Of a stretch of 64,000 bases of DNA, positions 28,390 through 36,349 are shown piece by piece. Both the position numbers and the translations under genes were made by a program. Position 1 is the stretch's first letter, and the number at the start of each line of letters is the position of its first letter. Under the pieces are notes generated by a model. The model worked only from the letters and a program-made list of their open reading frames with translations. It ran no database searches and had not been told where the DNA came from. The stretch lies in contig NZ_JAQGKQ010000066.1 of assembly GCF_028290025.1 (NCBI RefSeq), forward strand, positions 1-64,000, read 5' to 3'. This stretch comes from Cypionkella sp. GTDB taxonomy: Bacteria; Pseudomonadota; Alphaproteobacteria; Rhodobacterales; Rhodobacteraceae.

Positions 28390-28657
28390 GGGGCAGAGAC
28401 TCGGCTGTGAGGAAAATTATCTTTGCACCTAGAGCCTGCTGTTTGCATTCCGTCAAGCCCCGCGAAATGATTGAAAATGGAAAACCCGGTGAATCTGCCA
28501 ATGCGCGCTGATTCTTTCGCGACCGAAGGCAATTTTCGAGCGCCGATGTGCGTTTGACTGGGAATCATTTCTCAAACATTCCCCATAGCATTTGCCGAGA
28601 ATAAGTTATCCTGTGCGCGCACCTCGCGCATTGCGATGGCTTATAAAGGAAAAGAAC

Positions 28658-28912
28658 ATGGGACTTGAAAGTCTGTTGATCGCTTTGCTGATTGGTGCCG
28701 TTGCAGGCTGGCTTGCGGGACAAATCGTGTCGGGCTTCGGTTATGGCATACTTGGCAATATCGTGATTGGCATCGTCGGTGCGTTCATCGCCAGCGCAAT
28801 TCTGCCACGTGTCGGCCTCGGCTTCGGTGGTGGCATCCTCGCCGCAATCGTTCACGCAACCATCGGTGCAGTGATCTTGCTGTTCGTGATCAAGCTGGTC
28901 AAACGCGCTTAA
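28658..28912 (+). CDS. GlsB/YeaQ/YmgE-family stress membrane protein
   Basis: An 84-residue, three-span protein of the transglycosylase-associated (YeaQ/YmgE) family. GAVAGWLAGQIVSGFGYGILGNIVIGIVG is split here by the typical glycine zipper pattern (residues 13-41), followed by ILPRVGLGFGGGILAAIV. These proteins rise in many stress responses; molecular role unknown. The ATG at 28658 follows AAAGGAAAAGAAC. The 268 bases upstream (28390-28657), shared with the divergent transpeptidase, have no recognisable gene. Confidence 0.88.
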   Translation: MGLESLLIALLIGAVAGWLAGQIVSGFGYGILGNIVIGIVGAFIASAILPRVGLGFGGGILAAIVHATIGAVILLFVIKLVKRA

Positions 28913-28926
28913 ACGGCCATCGATCA

Positions 28927-28956
28927 AAAGGGCCGGGAGTATTCTTCCGGCCCTTT
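28927..28956. terminator. Terminator after the GlsB-like gene
   Basis: AAAGGGCCGG and CCGGCCCTTT pair perfectly around a 10-base loop, followed by CCTTTT on the plus strand. It lies between two convergent genes and can act on both; the creatinase gene ends 5 bases further on. Confidence 0.85.
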
Positions 28957-28960
28957 CCTT

Positions 28961-30169
28961 TTATCCAACGACGTTAAAGGGGGGTCCGTAGGGAAATTTG
29001 GTAATATCCTCATTGCCGTCTTCAGTGATGAAAAGAATATCATGCTCGCGGTAACCGCCAGCACCCGGTTGTCCCGCAGGGATCGTCAACATCGGCTCCA
29101 TGCTGATCACCATGCCGGGCTCCAGCACCGTGTCGATGTCTTCGCGCAACTCCAACCCCGCCTCGCGACCATAATAATGGCTGAGCACGCCGAACGAGTG
29201 GCCGTAGCCAAAGGTGCGATATTGCAGCACCTGATGTTCTTCAAAGAAGGTGTTCAACTTGGCCGTCACCTCAGCGCAGGATGCCCCCGGTTTTAGCAGG
29301 CTCATCCCCAACTCATGGGCGGCGATGTTGATTTCCCAGATCCGCAGGCTGGCAGGATCAACTTCTTTCACAAACATCGTGCGTTCCAAGGCGGTGTAAT
29401 AGCCTGAAATCATCGGGAATGTGTTCAGGCTAAGAATGTCACCGCTTTTCAGCTTGCGGCTGGTCACCGGGTTATGCGCGCCATCGGTGTTGATGCCGGA
29501 TTGGAACCATACCCAAGTGTCGCGGAATTCTGCGTCGGGAAACCGCTTGGCGATCTCAAGTTCCATCGCATCCCGGCCCGCCATGGCGATGTCAATCTCA
29601 CGTGCGCCCGCGCGCACAGCCTCACGGATGGCAAAGCCGCCGACATCCGCCACCCCAGCGCCTTGCCGGATCAGATCCAGCTCGGCTCGCGATTTCATCA
29701 TCCGCTGCTCCATCGTGCCGCGCGAAATATCAATACCGCGCTTGGGCTTAAGGAAATGGCTCAGCTTTTCCGATTGCACCAGAGTCAGATGATCGGCCTC
29801 GCAGCCAATCGCGCGGCCTTCCCCCGTCACCGACAAAATAGCGCGCCAGTAATTGTCACGCTGCCAATCCGTATAAGTGATGTTGTCCCCGTACGAACGC
29901 CGCCATGGCTGACCCGCATCAATCCCCGCCGAAATGGTCACATTCTGCGTCGGCGTAACAACCAGCCCATACGGGCGGCCAAACGAGCAATAGAGAAACC
30001 CCGAATAATAGGCGATGTTATGCATCGAAGTGAACACGCAGGCATCAACCCCATGCACCTCCATCAGATCGCGTAATCCGGCGAGTCGCGCCTCATATTC
30101 TTCGGCGGCAAACGGCAAAACCCGGTCGCCTTGGTGAAAACGATATTGCTCTGGACGTTCCGTCATCAT
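28961..30169 (-). CDS. Creatinase (creatine amidinohydrolase)
   Basis: A 402-residue pita-bread-fold hydrolase that cleaves creatine to sarcosine and urea. FLYCSFGRPYGLVVT, QPWRRSYG, YTDWQRDNYW, FQSGINTDGAHNPVT (with the catalytic histidine), YRTFGYGHSFGVLSHYYG and GAGGYREHDIL follow the Pseudomonas creatinase closely, and the length is the same (about 403). The metal ligands of true M24 aminopeptidases are not conserved. Two tandem ATG codons start it (30169 and 30166). No creatininase or sarcosine oxidase gene is in the window. The leader can fold over the ribosome site. Confidence 0.9.
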   Translation of the reverse strand: MMTERPEQYRFHQGDRVLPFAAEEYEARLAGLRDLMEVHGVDACVFTSMHNIAYYSGFLYCSFGRPYGLVVTPTQNVTISAGIDAGQPWRRSYGDNITYTDWQRDNYWRAILSVTGEGRAIGCEADHLTLVQSEKLSHFLKPKRGIDISRGTMEQRMMKSRAELDLIRQGAGVADVGGFAIREAVRAGAREIDIAMAGRDAMELEIAKRFPDAEFRDTWVWFQSGINTDGAHNPVTSRKLKSGDILSLNTFPMISGYYTALERTMFVKEVDPASLRIWEINIAAHELGMSLLKPGASCAEVTAKLNTFFEEHQVLQYRTFGYGHSFGVLSHYYGREAGLELREDIDTVLEPGMVISMEPMLTIPAGQPGAGGYREHDILFITEDGNEDITKFPYGPPFNVVG

Positions 30170-30192
30170 CAGACCTCATGTTTGGGGTCTGA
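30169..30192 (-). promoter_or_regulatory. Hairpin hiding the creatinase ribosome site
   Basis: On the minus strand TCAGACC (30192-30186) pairs perfectly with GGTCTGA (30175-30169) around a 10-base loop. The GAGG ribosome site overlaps the 3' arm and the A of the first ATG is its last base, so the fold would block initiation. Upstream in the same leader further inverted repeats occur (GTGGTGA with TCACCAC; CCCC with GGGG). This resembles translational control by an RNA switch or protein, but no known riboswitch class was recognised. Confidence 0.45.
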
Positions 30193-30314
30193 GATCTGCG
30201 TCCCGGAACCCCGAAAGGTCCCGGCGTGCAGGACGAAAGCAGGTTTCCCCGCAAGCGATGGGGCTTTCCCCCTGTGGTGACGCCATCACCACGGCTCGGC
30301 CCCCAGACTATGTC

Positions 30315-30341
30315 CCGCAGGCTTGCTTGGCAAGCCTGCGG
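30315..30341. terminator. Perfect hairpin downstream of yghU
   Basis: CCGCAGGCTTG and CAAGCCTGCGG form an 11-bp perfect stem with 5-base loop, 14 bases beyond the yghU stop on the minus strand. No T run follows on that strand, so it may be a Rho-aided terminator or an mRNA end; it could also be the first stem of the creatinase leader. Confidence 0.55.
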
Positions 30342-30354
30342 AGTTCGGTTTGGC

Positions 30355-31203
30355 TTAAACGGCTTTGCCAGCAAAATCCTCGGCGCTATGCCGCTCCGGC
30401 ACTTGCTCGGCTTCATCACCCCAATTTTTGTTGACGATCCGCCCGCGTTTTACGCCCGGCCGCGCATCAATCTTCTCAGCCCAAGCCATCAGGTGTTTAT
30501 AGCTTGTCACATCCAGAAATTCGGCTGCATTATAGGCGCGACCAAGCACCAAGCCGCCATACCAAGGCCAAATCGCCATGTCAGCGATAGAATATTCCGA
30601 GCCGGCCACATAGGCACTCTCAGCCAGCTGGCCATCCAGCACATCAAGCTGGCGCTTTGTTTCCATCGCATAGCGGTTGATCGGATATTCAAACTTTTCA
30701 GGTGCATAGGCGTAGAAATGGCCAAAGCCGCCGCCCACAAACGGAGCCGAACCCATTTGCCAGAACAGCCAGTTCAACACCTCTGTCCGCGCCGCACCGC
30801 TGGCGGGCAGAAACGCACCAAACTTATCCGCCAAATGCACCAACATCGAACCGGATTCGAACAAACGCACAGGTTCGGGCCCGGTCAAGTCTAGCAAGGC
30901 AGGGATTTTTGAGTTCGGATTGACCCCGACAAAGCCCGACCCAAACTGGTCGCCCTTGCTGATATTGATCAGCCAAGCATCATATTCGGCAGCATGACCC
31001 GCCGCCAACAACTCTTCAAACATGATGGAGACTTTTTGGCCGTTCGGCGTCGCCAACGAGTAAAGCTGGAAACCGTGTTTGCCACGCGACAGTTCTTTTT
31101 CATGCGTCGGCCCAGCAATCGGGCGGTTGATATTGGCGAACTGACCGCCGTTGGCAGCGTCCCAAGTCCAGACCTTCGGCGGAACATATGGTGAGGTCGT
31201 CAT
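30355..31203 (-). CDS. yghU: Glutathione-dependent disulfide-bond oxidoreductase YghU
   Basis: A 282-residue glutathione S-transferase-superfamily enzyme that reduces disulfides using two bound glutathiones. PPKVWTWDAANGGQFANINRP and GPTHEKELSRGKHGFQLYSLATPNGQ (split at the glycine) mark the YghU-specific N-terminal extension; VNPNSKIPALLD and LFESGSMLVHLA belong to the thioredoxin-like domain, and the helical domain follows from about 140. The start is ATG at 31203 (MTTSPYV). Confidence 0.92.
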   Translation of the reverse strand: MTTSPYVPPKVWTWDAANGGQFANINRPIAGPTHEKELSRGKHGFQLYSLATPNGQKVSIMFEELLAAGHAAEYDAWLINISKGDQFGSGFVGVNPNSKIPALLDLTGPEPVRLFESGSMLVHLADKFGAFLPASGAARTEVLNWLFWQMGSAPFVGGGFGHFYAYAPEKFEYPINRYAMETKRQLDVLDGQLAESAYVAGSEYSIADMAIWPWYGGLVLGRAYNAAEFLDVTSYKHLMAWAEKIDARPGVKRGRIVNKNWGDEAEQVPERHSAEDFAGKAV

Positions 31204-31333
31204 CGCAAATCCTTTTGGGGCGACTTGCCCCGGGGAGCCGAAGGTAAGCATAATTCCGCCTTGCGGCAATGCCCCGCGCTTGCACAAAAAACCACAGCCC
31301 CCATCTCAAATGTGCACAACAATGGAGAGATGC

Positions 31334-31660
31334 ATGCAGTGTCCTGTGGACGGTGAGACTTTGGTGATGGCCGATCGTAGCGGCGTCGAGATAGACTATT
31401 GCCCGAAATGCCGAGGTGTGTGGCTGGATCGAGGCGAGTTAGACAAGATCATCGACCGCGCAGCCGCGGCCCCCGAGGCAGCCCCAGTACGGCGTGAGCC
31501 AGCGCCCCGCGATGCCGCCCCAGTTTACCAGCCAGAACCGCAGCGCCAAGTGCCGCGAGACGACGAGCGTCGGCGTTATGATCATGACGACGATGACGAC
31601 CGCTATCGCGGCAAGAAAAAACGCCGCGAAGGCTTTTTGAGCGACCTGTTCGACTTTTAA
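31334..31660 (+). CDS. TFIIB-type zinc-ribbon protein
   Basis: A 108-residue protein. CPVDGETL and CPKCRGVWLDRGELDKII form the zf-TFIIB domain (CxxD and CxxC; about 3-45) typical of a bacterial family with unknown role. The rest is Pro/Arg-rich and then very acidic (a run of Asp after residue 80), ending with a basic patch and FLSDLFDF. A stress or RNA-polymerase-related role is possible but unproven. I used the ATG at 31334 behind GGAGAGA; one 12 bases upstream is in frame. Confidence 0.8.
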   Translation: MQCPVDGETLVMADRSGVEIDYCPKCRGVWLDRGELDKIIDRAAAAPEAAPVRREPAPRDAAPVYQPEPQRQVPRDDERRRYDHDDDDDRYRGKKKRREGFLSDLFDF

Positions 31661-31697
31661 TTTCCGCGCCTTCTGAGGCGATTCGGGCAGGGTCACG

Positions 31698-32171
31698 TTA
31701 TTCCGCGAGCTGAAGTGCTGCGGAATTGCGGAAGGATGAATACGGCCAAGCCTCTGGCGTATCGACCAGACCATGGCGAACCGGGTCCATCTGGCAACTG
31801 CGCATATGCAGCGCCATGTCGGCAGCATCGCTAATTCGGTGCTGCCAAAAACCGCGTTGCCAAACGCCCTGCGACGTTTGACTACCACGGGCTGTTCGAG
31901 CCGAAAGCGGCAAACTTGCGGAAAACCGCGCTTTGATCAGCCTCCAGCGGCCCACGACGTCAATATCCCCGACGGGCAGGGTCCAAATCGCATGTAAATG
32001 ATCAGGCATGACCACCCAAGCCGCAATTTCAAATGGCCGCTCTGTCCGCGTCACCCGTACGGCTTGGCGCAGGCGCTCCACTTCCAGCACCAGCAAATCG
32101 TCCCCCGCGCGACTGAGGGCTACGGTGAAGTAGATGGCTTCTACGGCGGGAGGATGGCTGTGATATGTCAT
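31698..32171 (-). CDS. REP-associated tyrosine transposase-like protein, catalytic Tyr missing
   Basis: A 157-residue member of the RAYT/Y1_Tnp family (IS200-like). The metal-binding HLH motif is intact (VMPDHLHAIW, His58 and His60), as are GVWQRGFWQHRI and the C-terminal WPYSSF. The segment that in relatives reads Y-I-H-x-N-P-V-K-H-G reads S-C-Q-M-D-P-V-R-H-G here, so the nucleophilic tyrosine appears to be serine 125. Either the protein is inactive in cleavage or has another job. Full length otherwise. Starts with ATG at 32171. Confidence 0.82.
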   Translation of the reverse strand: MTYHSHPPAVEAIYFTVALSRAGDDLLVLEVERLRQAVRVTRTERPFEIAAWVVMPDHLHAIWTLPVGDIDVVGRWRLIKARFSASLPLSARTARGSQTSQGVWQRGFWQHRISDAADMALHMRSCQMDPVRHGLVDTPEAWPYSSFRNSAALQLAE

Positions 32172-32243
32172 GCAGCCAGCCTGCCATATCACTGGTTAAG
32201 ATTGCGTTACCGCGTCCGTGCCTCAAGGTCAGATACGTCAGTT

Positions 32244-32945
32244 TTAAACGGACCGCGTGATCCCGCCATCCACTCGCAGATTCTGCCCAGTGATATAGCC
32301 CGCTGCATCCGAGGCCAAAAAGCTGACGGTACCCGCGATCTCTTCTACGCGGCCATAACGGCCCATTGGAATCCGCGCGCGGAATTCTTCCTTCTCTGGC
32401 AACGAGTTGATAAAACCCGGCAAAAGGTTGTTAATGCGAATGCCTTGCGGTGCGTATTTGTCAGCGTAAAGCTTTGTAAAGGCAGACAAACCGACACGCG
32501 CTACACCACTGGTCGGAAATGCCGGATCGGGTTCAAAAGTCGCAAATGTCGTGATGTTGATGATCGAGCCACCCGTGCCCTGCGCTTCAAAAATCGGAGT
32601 CACCAACCGGATCGGGCGCACAGCGGACAGAAAATAAATGTCGATGCCCTGATGCCAGCCCTCATCCGTGATGTCCAAAAGCGCCGCCCGTGGCCCATGC
32701 CCGGCCGAGTTCACCAGCACGTCAATGCGGCCAAACTTCGCCATCGTGGCGTCAATCAGGCGCTTCACATCATCGTTGTTCTGATTCGATCCCGTGACTC
32801 CGACGCCGCCAAATTCGGCAGCCAAAGCCTCACCCTTGCCGGACGAAGACAAGATCGCCACCGCAAAGCCATCAGCCGCCAAACGCCGTGCCGCTGCCGC
32901 TCCCATGCCAGAGCCGCCCGCTGCAATCACCGCAACCTTTTGCAT
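32244..32945 (-). CDS. Atypical short-chain dehydrogenase/reductase
   Basis: A 233-residue SDR. The cofactor site is AAGGSGMGAAAARRLA and VLVNSAGHGPRAALLD the NAG-type region. At the active site the Y-x-x-x-K pair is missing: the segment reads AFPTSGVARVGLSAFTK, with Phe for Tyr and Gly for Lys, while the fold and the C-terminal GYITGQNLRVDGG are normal. It may have lost oxidoreductase activity or use other residues. ATG at 32945 has GGAGG ahead. Stands alone between the RAYT and moaE genes. Confidence 0.82.
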   Translation of the reverse strand: MQKVAVIAAGGSGMGAAAARRLAADGFAVAILSSSGKGEALAAEFGGVGVTGSNQNNDDVKRLIDATMAKFGRIDVLVNSAGHGPRAALLDITDEGWHQGIDIYFLSAVRPIRLVTPIFEAQGTGGSIINITTFATFEPDPAFPTSGVARVGLSAFTKLYADKYAPQGIRINNLLPGFINSLPEKEEFRARIPMGRYGRVEEIAGTVSFLASDAAGYITGQNLRVDGGITRSV

Positions 32946-33028
32946 TTTCGCCTCCATCTATGATTGGCCGGAAGCTGACACGCTCCCATGCCAAACACCA
33001 CCCGCATTTGTCTGGCGTAGTGTTGGGG

Positions 33029-33478
33029 CTACCAGCGATTGAGCGCCGCTTCGTCCTCATCCCGGGCCGCAACCCATTCAGCACCATCCGTCGACAGCTC
33101 TTTCTTCCAGAAAGGCGCGCGTGATTTCAGGTAATCCATCAAAAACTCAGCTGCAGCAAAAGCTTCGGCCCGGTGCCGCGCGGCAGTCGCGACCATCATA
33201 ATCGCCTCTCCGCCCGCCAAAAGGCCGTGCCGGTGCACCACCAAAGCATCGATCAATGACCAGCGCAGCATGGCTTGCTCGACCATGCCCGAAATCGCCT
33301 TTTCGGTCATCCCCGGATAATGCTCAATCTCCATAGCCGCCAATGTGCCGCCATTGTCGCGCACCAATCCGGTGAAGGTGACAACCGCCCCCGCCCCACC
33401 GACCTGCGCCGCAAAGGCGTTCGAAAGCGCGCCCAGATCAAACGGCTCGGCTTGAACCGTCACCTGCATCTCAACCAC
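33029..33478 (-). CDS. moaE: Molybdopterin synthase catalytic subunit
   Basis: A 149-residue subunit that transfers sulfur from MoaD thiocarboxylate to precursor Z to form molybdopterin. TFTGLVRDNGG, EHYPGMTEK, VVHRHGLLAGGEAIMM and KSRAPFWKKE (catalytic lysines) are standard. It overlaps moaD by 8 bases and ends the pgsA-moaD-moaE operon. mobA, a later cofactor enzyme, is at the far right of the window. Confidence 0.95.
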   Translation of the reverse strand: MVEMQVTVQAEPFDLGALSNAFAAQVGGAGAVVTFTGLVRDNGGTLAAMEIEHYPGMTEKAISGMVEQAMLRWSLIDALVVHRHGLLAGGEAIMMVATAARHRAEAFAAAEFLMDYLKSRAPFWKKELSTDGAEWVAARDEDEAALNRW

Positions 33479-33719
33479 CCGTCATCGGAGGAAAGAACGC
33501 AACCTCGCGCACCCCGGCCAAGGGCGCGTCAAAGCTAGACAGTTCCTGATCCAGCGCCACTCTCAACGAGGCAAGGTCACCGAATGCCCACGCGTAACGT
33601 TCTTCGCGTGCCTTCAACTCGGCGATCAAATCCATCACCGTAGCCGCCTGCGTATCCAGCTTTTCGCGCGGAACACCGATCCGCTCGCGCACCCAAGCGA
33701 AATACAGCACGTCGATCAT
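33471..33719 (-). CDS. moaD: Molybdopterin synthase sulfur-carrier subunit
   Basis: An 82-residue ubiquitin-like carrier ending in the required Gly-Gly (FFPPMTGG), which is adenylated by MoeB and thiolated. VLYFAWVRERIGVPREKL is the usual N-terminal strand-helix. Overlaps pgsA by 4 bases (ATGA) and moaE by 8, so all three genes are translationally coupled. Confidence 0.94.
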   Translation of the reverse strand: MIDVLYFAWVRERIGVPREKLDTQAATVMDLIAELKAREERYAWAFGDLASLRVALDQELSSFDAPLAGVREVAFFPPMTGG

Positions 33720-34381
33720 TTGTCTTCTCGCAAGAACGGCAGCGCTTTGCGGAAATAATCAAGCCCCGTCATCGCAGTCAGCAGCGCGGCAACCCACATC
33801 AGCACCAGCCCGACGTCGCCGGCAAGACTGGCACAATCGCGCTTGCCACAGGCCCGGATAGGGTCAGCCAAACCTTGCGATACCGCGTCAGCATATTGCG
33901 CAGGCGTCATGCCCTGCATCGCGACACCGTTGAGGTATTCCAACCCGGTGCCCAAAAACAAAACCGCAATCGCCACCATTTGCGCTGTGGTTTTCCACTT
34001 TGCCAACTTGGTGACCTTCAAAAGCCCGGCCTTCGCGCCCAAAAACTCCCGGAGGCCCGATACGAAAACTTCGCGGAACAAGATCACCGTGGCAGGCAGG
34101 ATCAGCCAAGCGTTCATGCCGGAATAACCGGTCAGCACCATGATCGCGATCACCACCATCGCCTTGTCGGCAATCGGGTCCAGCATAGTGCCGAACTTAC
34201 TCTCTTGCTTCCATAGCCGCGCAAGGTAACCATCAAACCAATCTGTGATTGCGGCGCCGACAAACAGCGTTAGCGCGAACCAATCCGCCCAAGGTCGCTG
34301 GAAATACAGGAACATCAGCGCCACACCGGGGGCCGCGAACAGGCGCATAACAGTAAGTGTGTTTGGGATCGACCATTTCAT
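33716..34381 (-). CDS. pgsA: CDP-diacylglycerol--glycerol-3-phosphate 3-phosphatidyltransferase
   Basis: A 221-residue membrane enzyme making phosphatidylglycerol phosphate. The CDP-alcohol phosphotransferase motif DWFDGYLAR...GTMLDPIADK is complete (about 47-73), and N-terminal IPNTLTVMRL is typical of PgsA. Four or more hydrophobic spans follow. A 25-residue insertion near 145-175 (between spans) is not in the shorter enterobacterial form. First gene of the operon with moaD and moaE. Confidence 0.94.
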   Translation of the reverse strand: MKWSIPNTLTVMRLFAAPGVALMFLYFQRPWADWFALTLFVGAAITDWFDGYLARLWKQESKFGTMLDPIADKAMVVIAIMVLTGYSGMNAWLILPATVILFREVFVSGLREFLGAKAGLLKVTKLAKWKTTAQMVAIAVLFLGTGLEYLNGVAMQGMTPAQYADAVSQGLADPIRACGKRDCASLAGDVGLVLMWVAALLTAMTGLDYFRKALPFLREDK

Positions 34382-34473
34382 AAATGAAGTCGTAGCCCAA
34401 GTCGCCCCTCGGGGGGAAGCTGCAATTCTGACCTAAGTGGGCGAAACCTACGCCATAACGGCATTGCAATCCC

Positions 34474-35526
34474 TCATTCCGGCACCGGAGCCCAGATCGC
34501 ATCATCAATTCTTGGTGCCCCCGTCGCGAGCATCACCACGCGGTCAAACCCCATCGCAATTCCGCTGGACGCAGGCATAATCGCCAATGCCTGCAGGAAA
34601 TCTTCGTCGAGCGGATACCGCTCGCCATAAACCCGCGCCTTCTCATCCATCTCTAGGTGAAAGCGACGGCGCTGTTCATCGGGGTTGGTCAACTCACCAA
34701 AACCATTGGCGAGTTCTACCCCGCAGGCATAGACCTCGAACCGCTCCGCCACGCGGGCATCACCGGGGTGCTTGCGCGCCAAAGCCGCCTCGGCGCTGGG
34801 GTATTCATCCAAAATGGTGATACGGCCCATACCAAGATGCGGCTCGACCAACTCTCCCAACACGCGGCTTAGCATATCCGGCCACGTATCATCCGCAGCC
34901 ACCCGCAGCCCGATCCGCGTCAACTCTGCGGCCAGCACCACAGCGTCCGGCTCACCATCCGGTCTGATGGAGGCCAGCAAGTCCACCCCAGCATAGCGTG
35001 AGAATGCGTCTGCTACCGACAACCGCTCGGGTTCCGCAAAAGGATCGCAAACCTTACCGCGAAACCGCAGCGTTGCTGATCCCGCCACCTTAGCCGCCAA
35101 CCGACAAAATGCCACCGCGTCGGCCATCAGCACTTCATAGCTCTCACCGACCCGATACCACTCCAACATGGTAAACTCTGGCGAATGCAGCGCCCCGCGC
35201 TCTCGGTTGCGGTAGACATGCGCGAAAGCTGCGATCCGCCGCTCTCCCGCCGCCAACAACTTCTTCATCGCAAATTCAGGCGACGTGTGCAGATACATTG
35301 CCCGCCCCACGCCGTCATTGCCGATAGCTTCCGTCATAAATCCGTGCAGATGCGCCTCATTGCCCGGCGAGATCGCCAGCGCCGAGGGGTCGACCTCGAT
35401 AAACTCGCGCTCCGCCAGCCAGACCCGCATCGCCGCCTGAATCCGATTACGCGCAAGCAAAATCTGGCGCCGATCGGCATGCCGCGCTGGTGTCCACCAC
35501 GGCTGATCCATATTTTTGGCTTTCAT
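34474..35526 (-). CDS. epmA: Elongation factor P--(R)-beta-lysine ligase
   Basis: A 350-residue lysyl-tRNA synthetase paralogue without the anticodon-binding domain that attaches beta-lysine to EF-P. Class II motifs are clear: [19 protein letters not shown] (motif 2) and [12 protein letters not shown] (motif 3), with [15 protein letters not shown] between. It diverges from efp, its substrate, with 86 bases between. Start uncertain: ATG at 35526 (GGAA ahead) or 35511. epmB, which supplies beta-lysine, is not in the window. Confidence 0.92.
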   Translation of the reverse strand: MKAKNMDQPWWTPARHADRRQILLARNRIQAAMRVWLAEREFIEVDPSALAISPGNEAHLHGFMTEAIGNDGVGRAMYLHTSPEFAMKKLLAAGERRIAAFAHVYRNRERGALHSPEFTMLEWYRVGESYEVLMADAVAFCRLAAKVAGSATLRFRGKVCDPFAEPERLSVADAFSRYAGVDLLASIRPDGEPDAVVLAAELTRIGLRVAADDTWPDMLSRVLGELVEPHLGMGRITILDEYPSAEAALARKHPGDARVAERFEVYACGVELANGFGELTNPDEQRRRFHLEMDEKARVYGERYPLDEDFLQALAIMPASSGIAMGFDRVVMLATGAPRIDDAIWAPVPE

Positions 35527-35612
35527 CTGGAGATTTCCGATCAAATGGGCTACAGCCTGCCCGATATGCGGCCCCCTTACCCTTGGGGCCGCCCAAGAAC
35601 AAGGAATCTGAC

Positions 35613-36179
35613 GTGAAAGTCATCGCCTCCAGCCTGCGCAAAGGCAATGTCGTCGAAATGGACGGCAAACTTTATGCCGTCCTCAAGGCCGAAAATTTCC
35701 ACCCCGGCAAAGGCACGCCTACCACCAGCGTAGACATGCGCCGGATTTCGGATGGCGTCAAAGTCGCCGAGCGTTGGCGCACCACGGAAATGGTTGAAAA
35801 GGCCAACGTCGATGACCGCGAATACGACTTCCTTTATGAAGACGGCGAAGGCTTTCATTTCATGGAGCCTACCACCTACGAACAATTCGCCGTGCATCCC
35901 GACGTGGTTGGCGACGACAAGGCGTTCCTGACCGATGGCCTGAAGGTTTACCTGAAAACCTATGACGGCGTTGCAATCGCGCTCGAACTGCCGCAGCGCG
36001 TCAATGTTGAGATTGCCGAGACCGAGCCTGTGGTAAAAGGCCAAACAGCCTCGTCGTCGTACAAGCCCGCGATCTGCACCAACGGCGTCCGCGTCATGGT
36101 GCCGCCACATATCGGCCCCGGCGCGCGCATTGTGATCAACACCGAGGATTATTCGTACTACGGTCGCGTCCAAGACTAA
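35613..36179 (+). CDS. efp: Elongation factor P
   Basis: A 188-residue translation factor relieving ribosome stalls at polyproline. Three beta domains; the modification loop reads HPGKGTPTT with the target Lys at 33, followed by [22 protein letters not shown] and, at the end, [19 protein letters not shown] start at 35613 with AAGGA ahead. The lysine agrees with the neighbouring epmA. A good terminator follows 17 bases after the stop. Confidence 0.96.
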   Translation: MKVIASSLRKGNVVEMDGKLYAVLKAENFHPGKGTPTTSVDMRRISDGVKVAERWRTTEMVEKANVDDREYDFLYEDGEGFHFMEPTTYEQFAVHPDVVGDDKAFLTDGLKVYLKTYDGVAIALELPQRVNVEIAETEPVVKGQTASSSYKPAICTNGVRVMVPPHIGPGARIVINTEDYSYYGRVQD

Positions 36180-36195
36180 GCCGACCGCTTTGCAG

Positions 36196-36226
36196 GCCCG
36201 CCCGCATCCCGCGCGGCGGGCTTTTT
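36196..36226 (+). terminator. Rho-independent terminator of efp
   Basis: GCCCGC (36196-36201) pairs with GCGGGC (36216-36221), with further GC pairing possible inside, and is followed at once by TTTTT. It lies 17 bases beyond the efp stop. Confidence 0.85.
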
Positions 36227-36314
36227 CATGCGCATCGCCCAACCGTCTGACAAAATCCAGCCGCTCACGCAGACGGCGGCAACGCGCTTTAGTATTAGCC
36301 TAAATATTCTGTTT

Positions 36315-36332
36315 CCGGAGGCTACCCTCCGG
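36315..36332. terminator. CCGGAGG hairpin after denD-like gene
   Basis: CCGGAGG and CCTCCGG pair around CTAC, 18 bases beyond the stop of the minus-strand epimerase gene. The stem sequence is the same as in the repeat at 39204-39240, so both belong to one family of small intergenic hairpins. Confidence 0.55.
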
Positions 36333-36349
36333 CTTGCAGCAACCCTTTC

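Noticed and set aside
30180-30354. Guanidine riboswitch upstream of creatinase
   Set aside because: The conserved ykkC/guanidine-I core and the ACGR loops of guanidine-II/III were not found; kept only as an unclassified structured leader.
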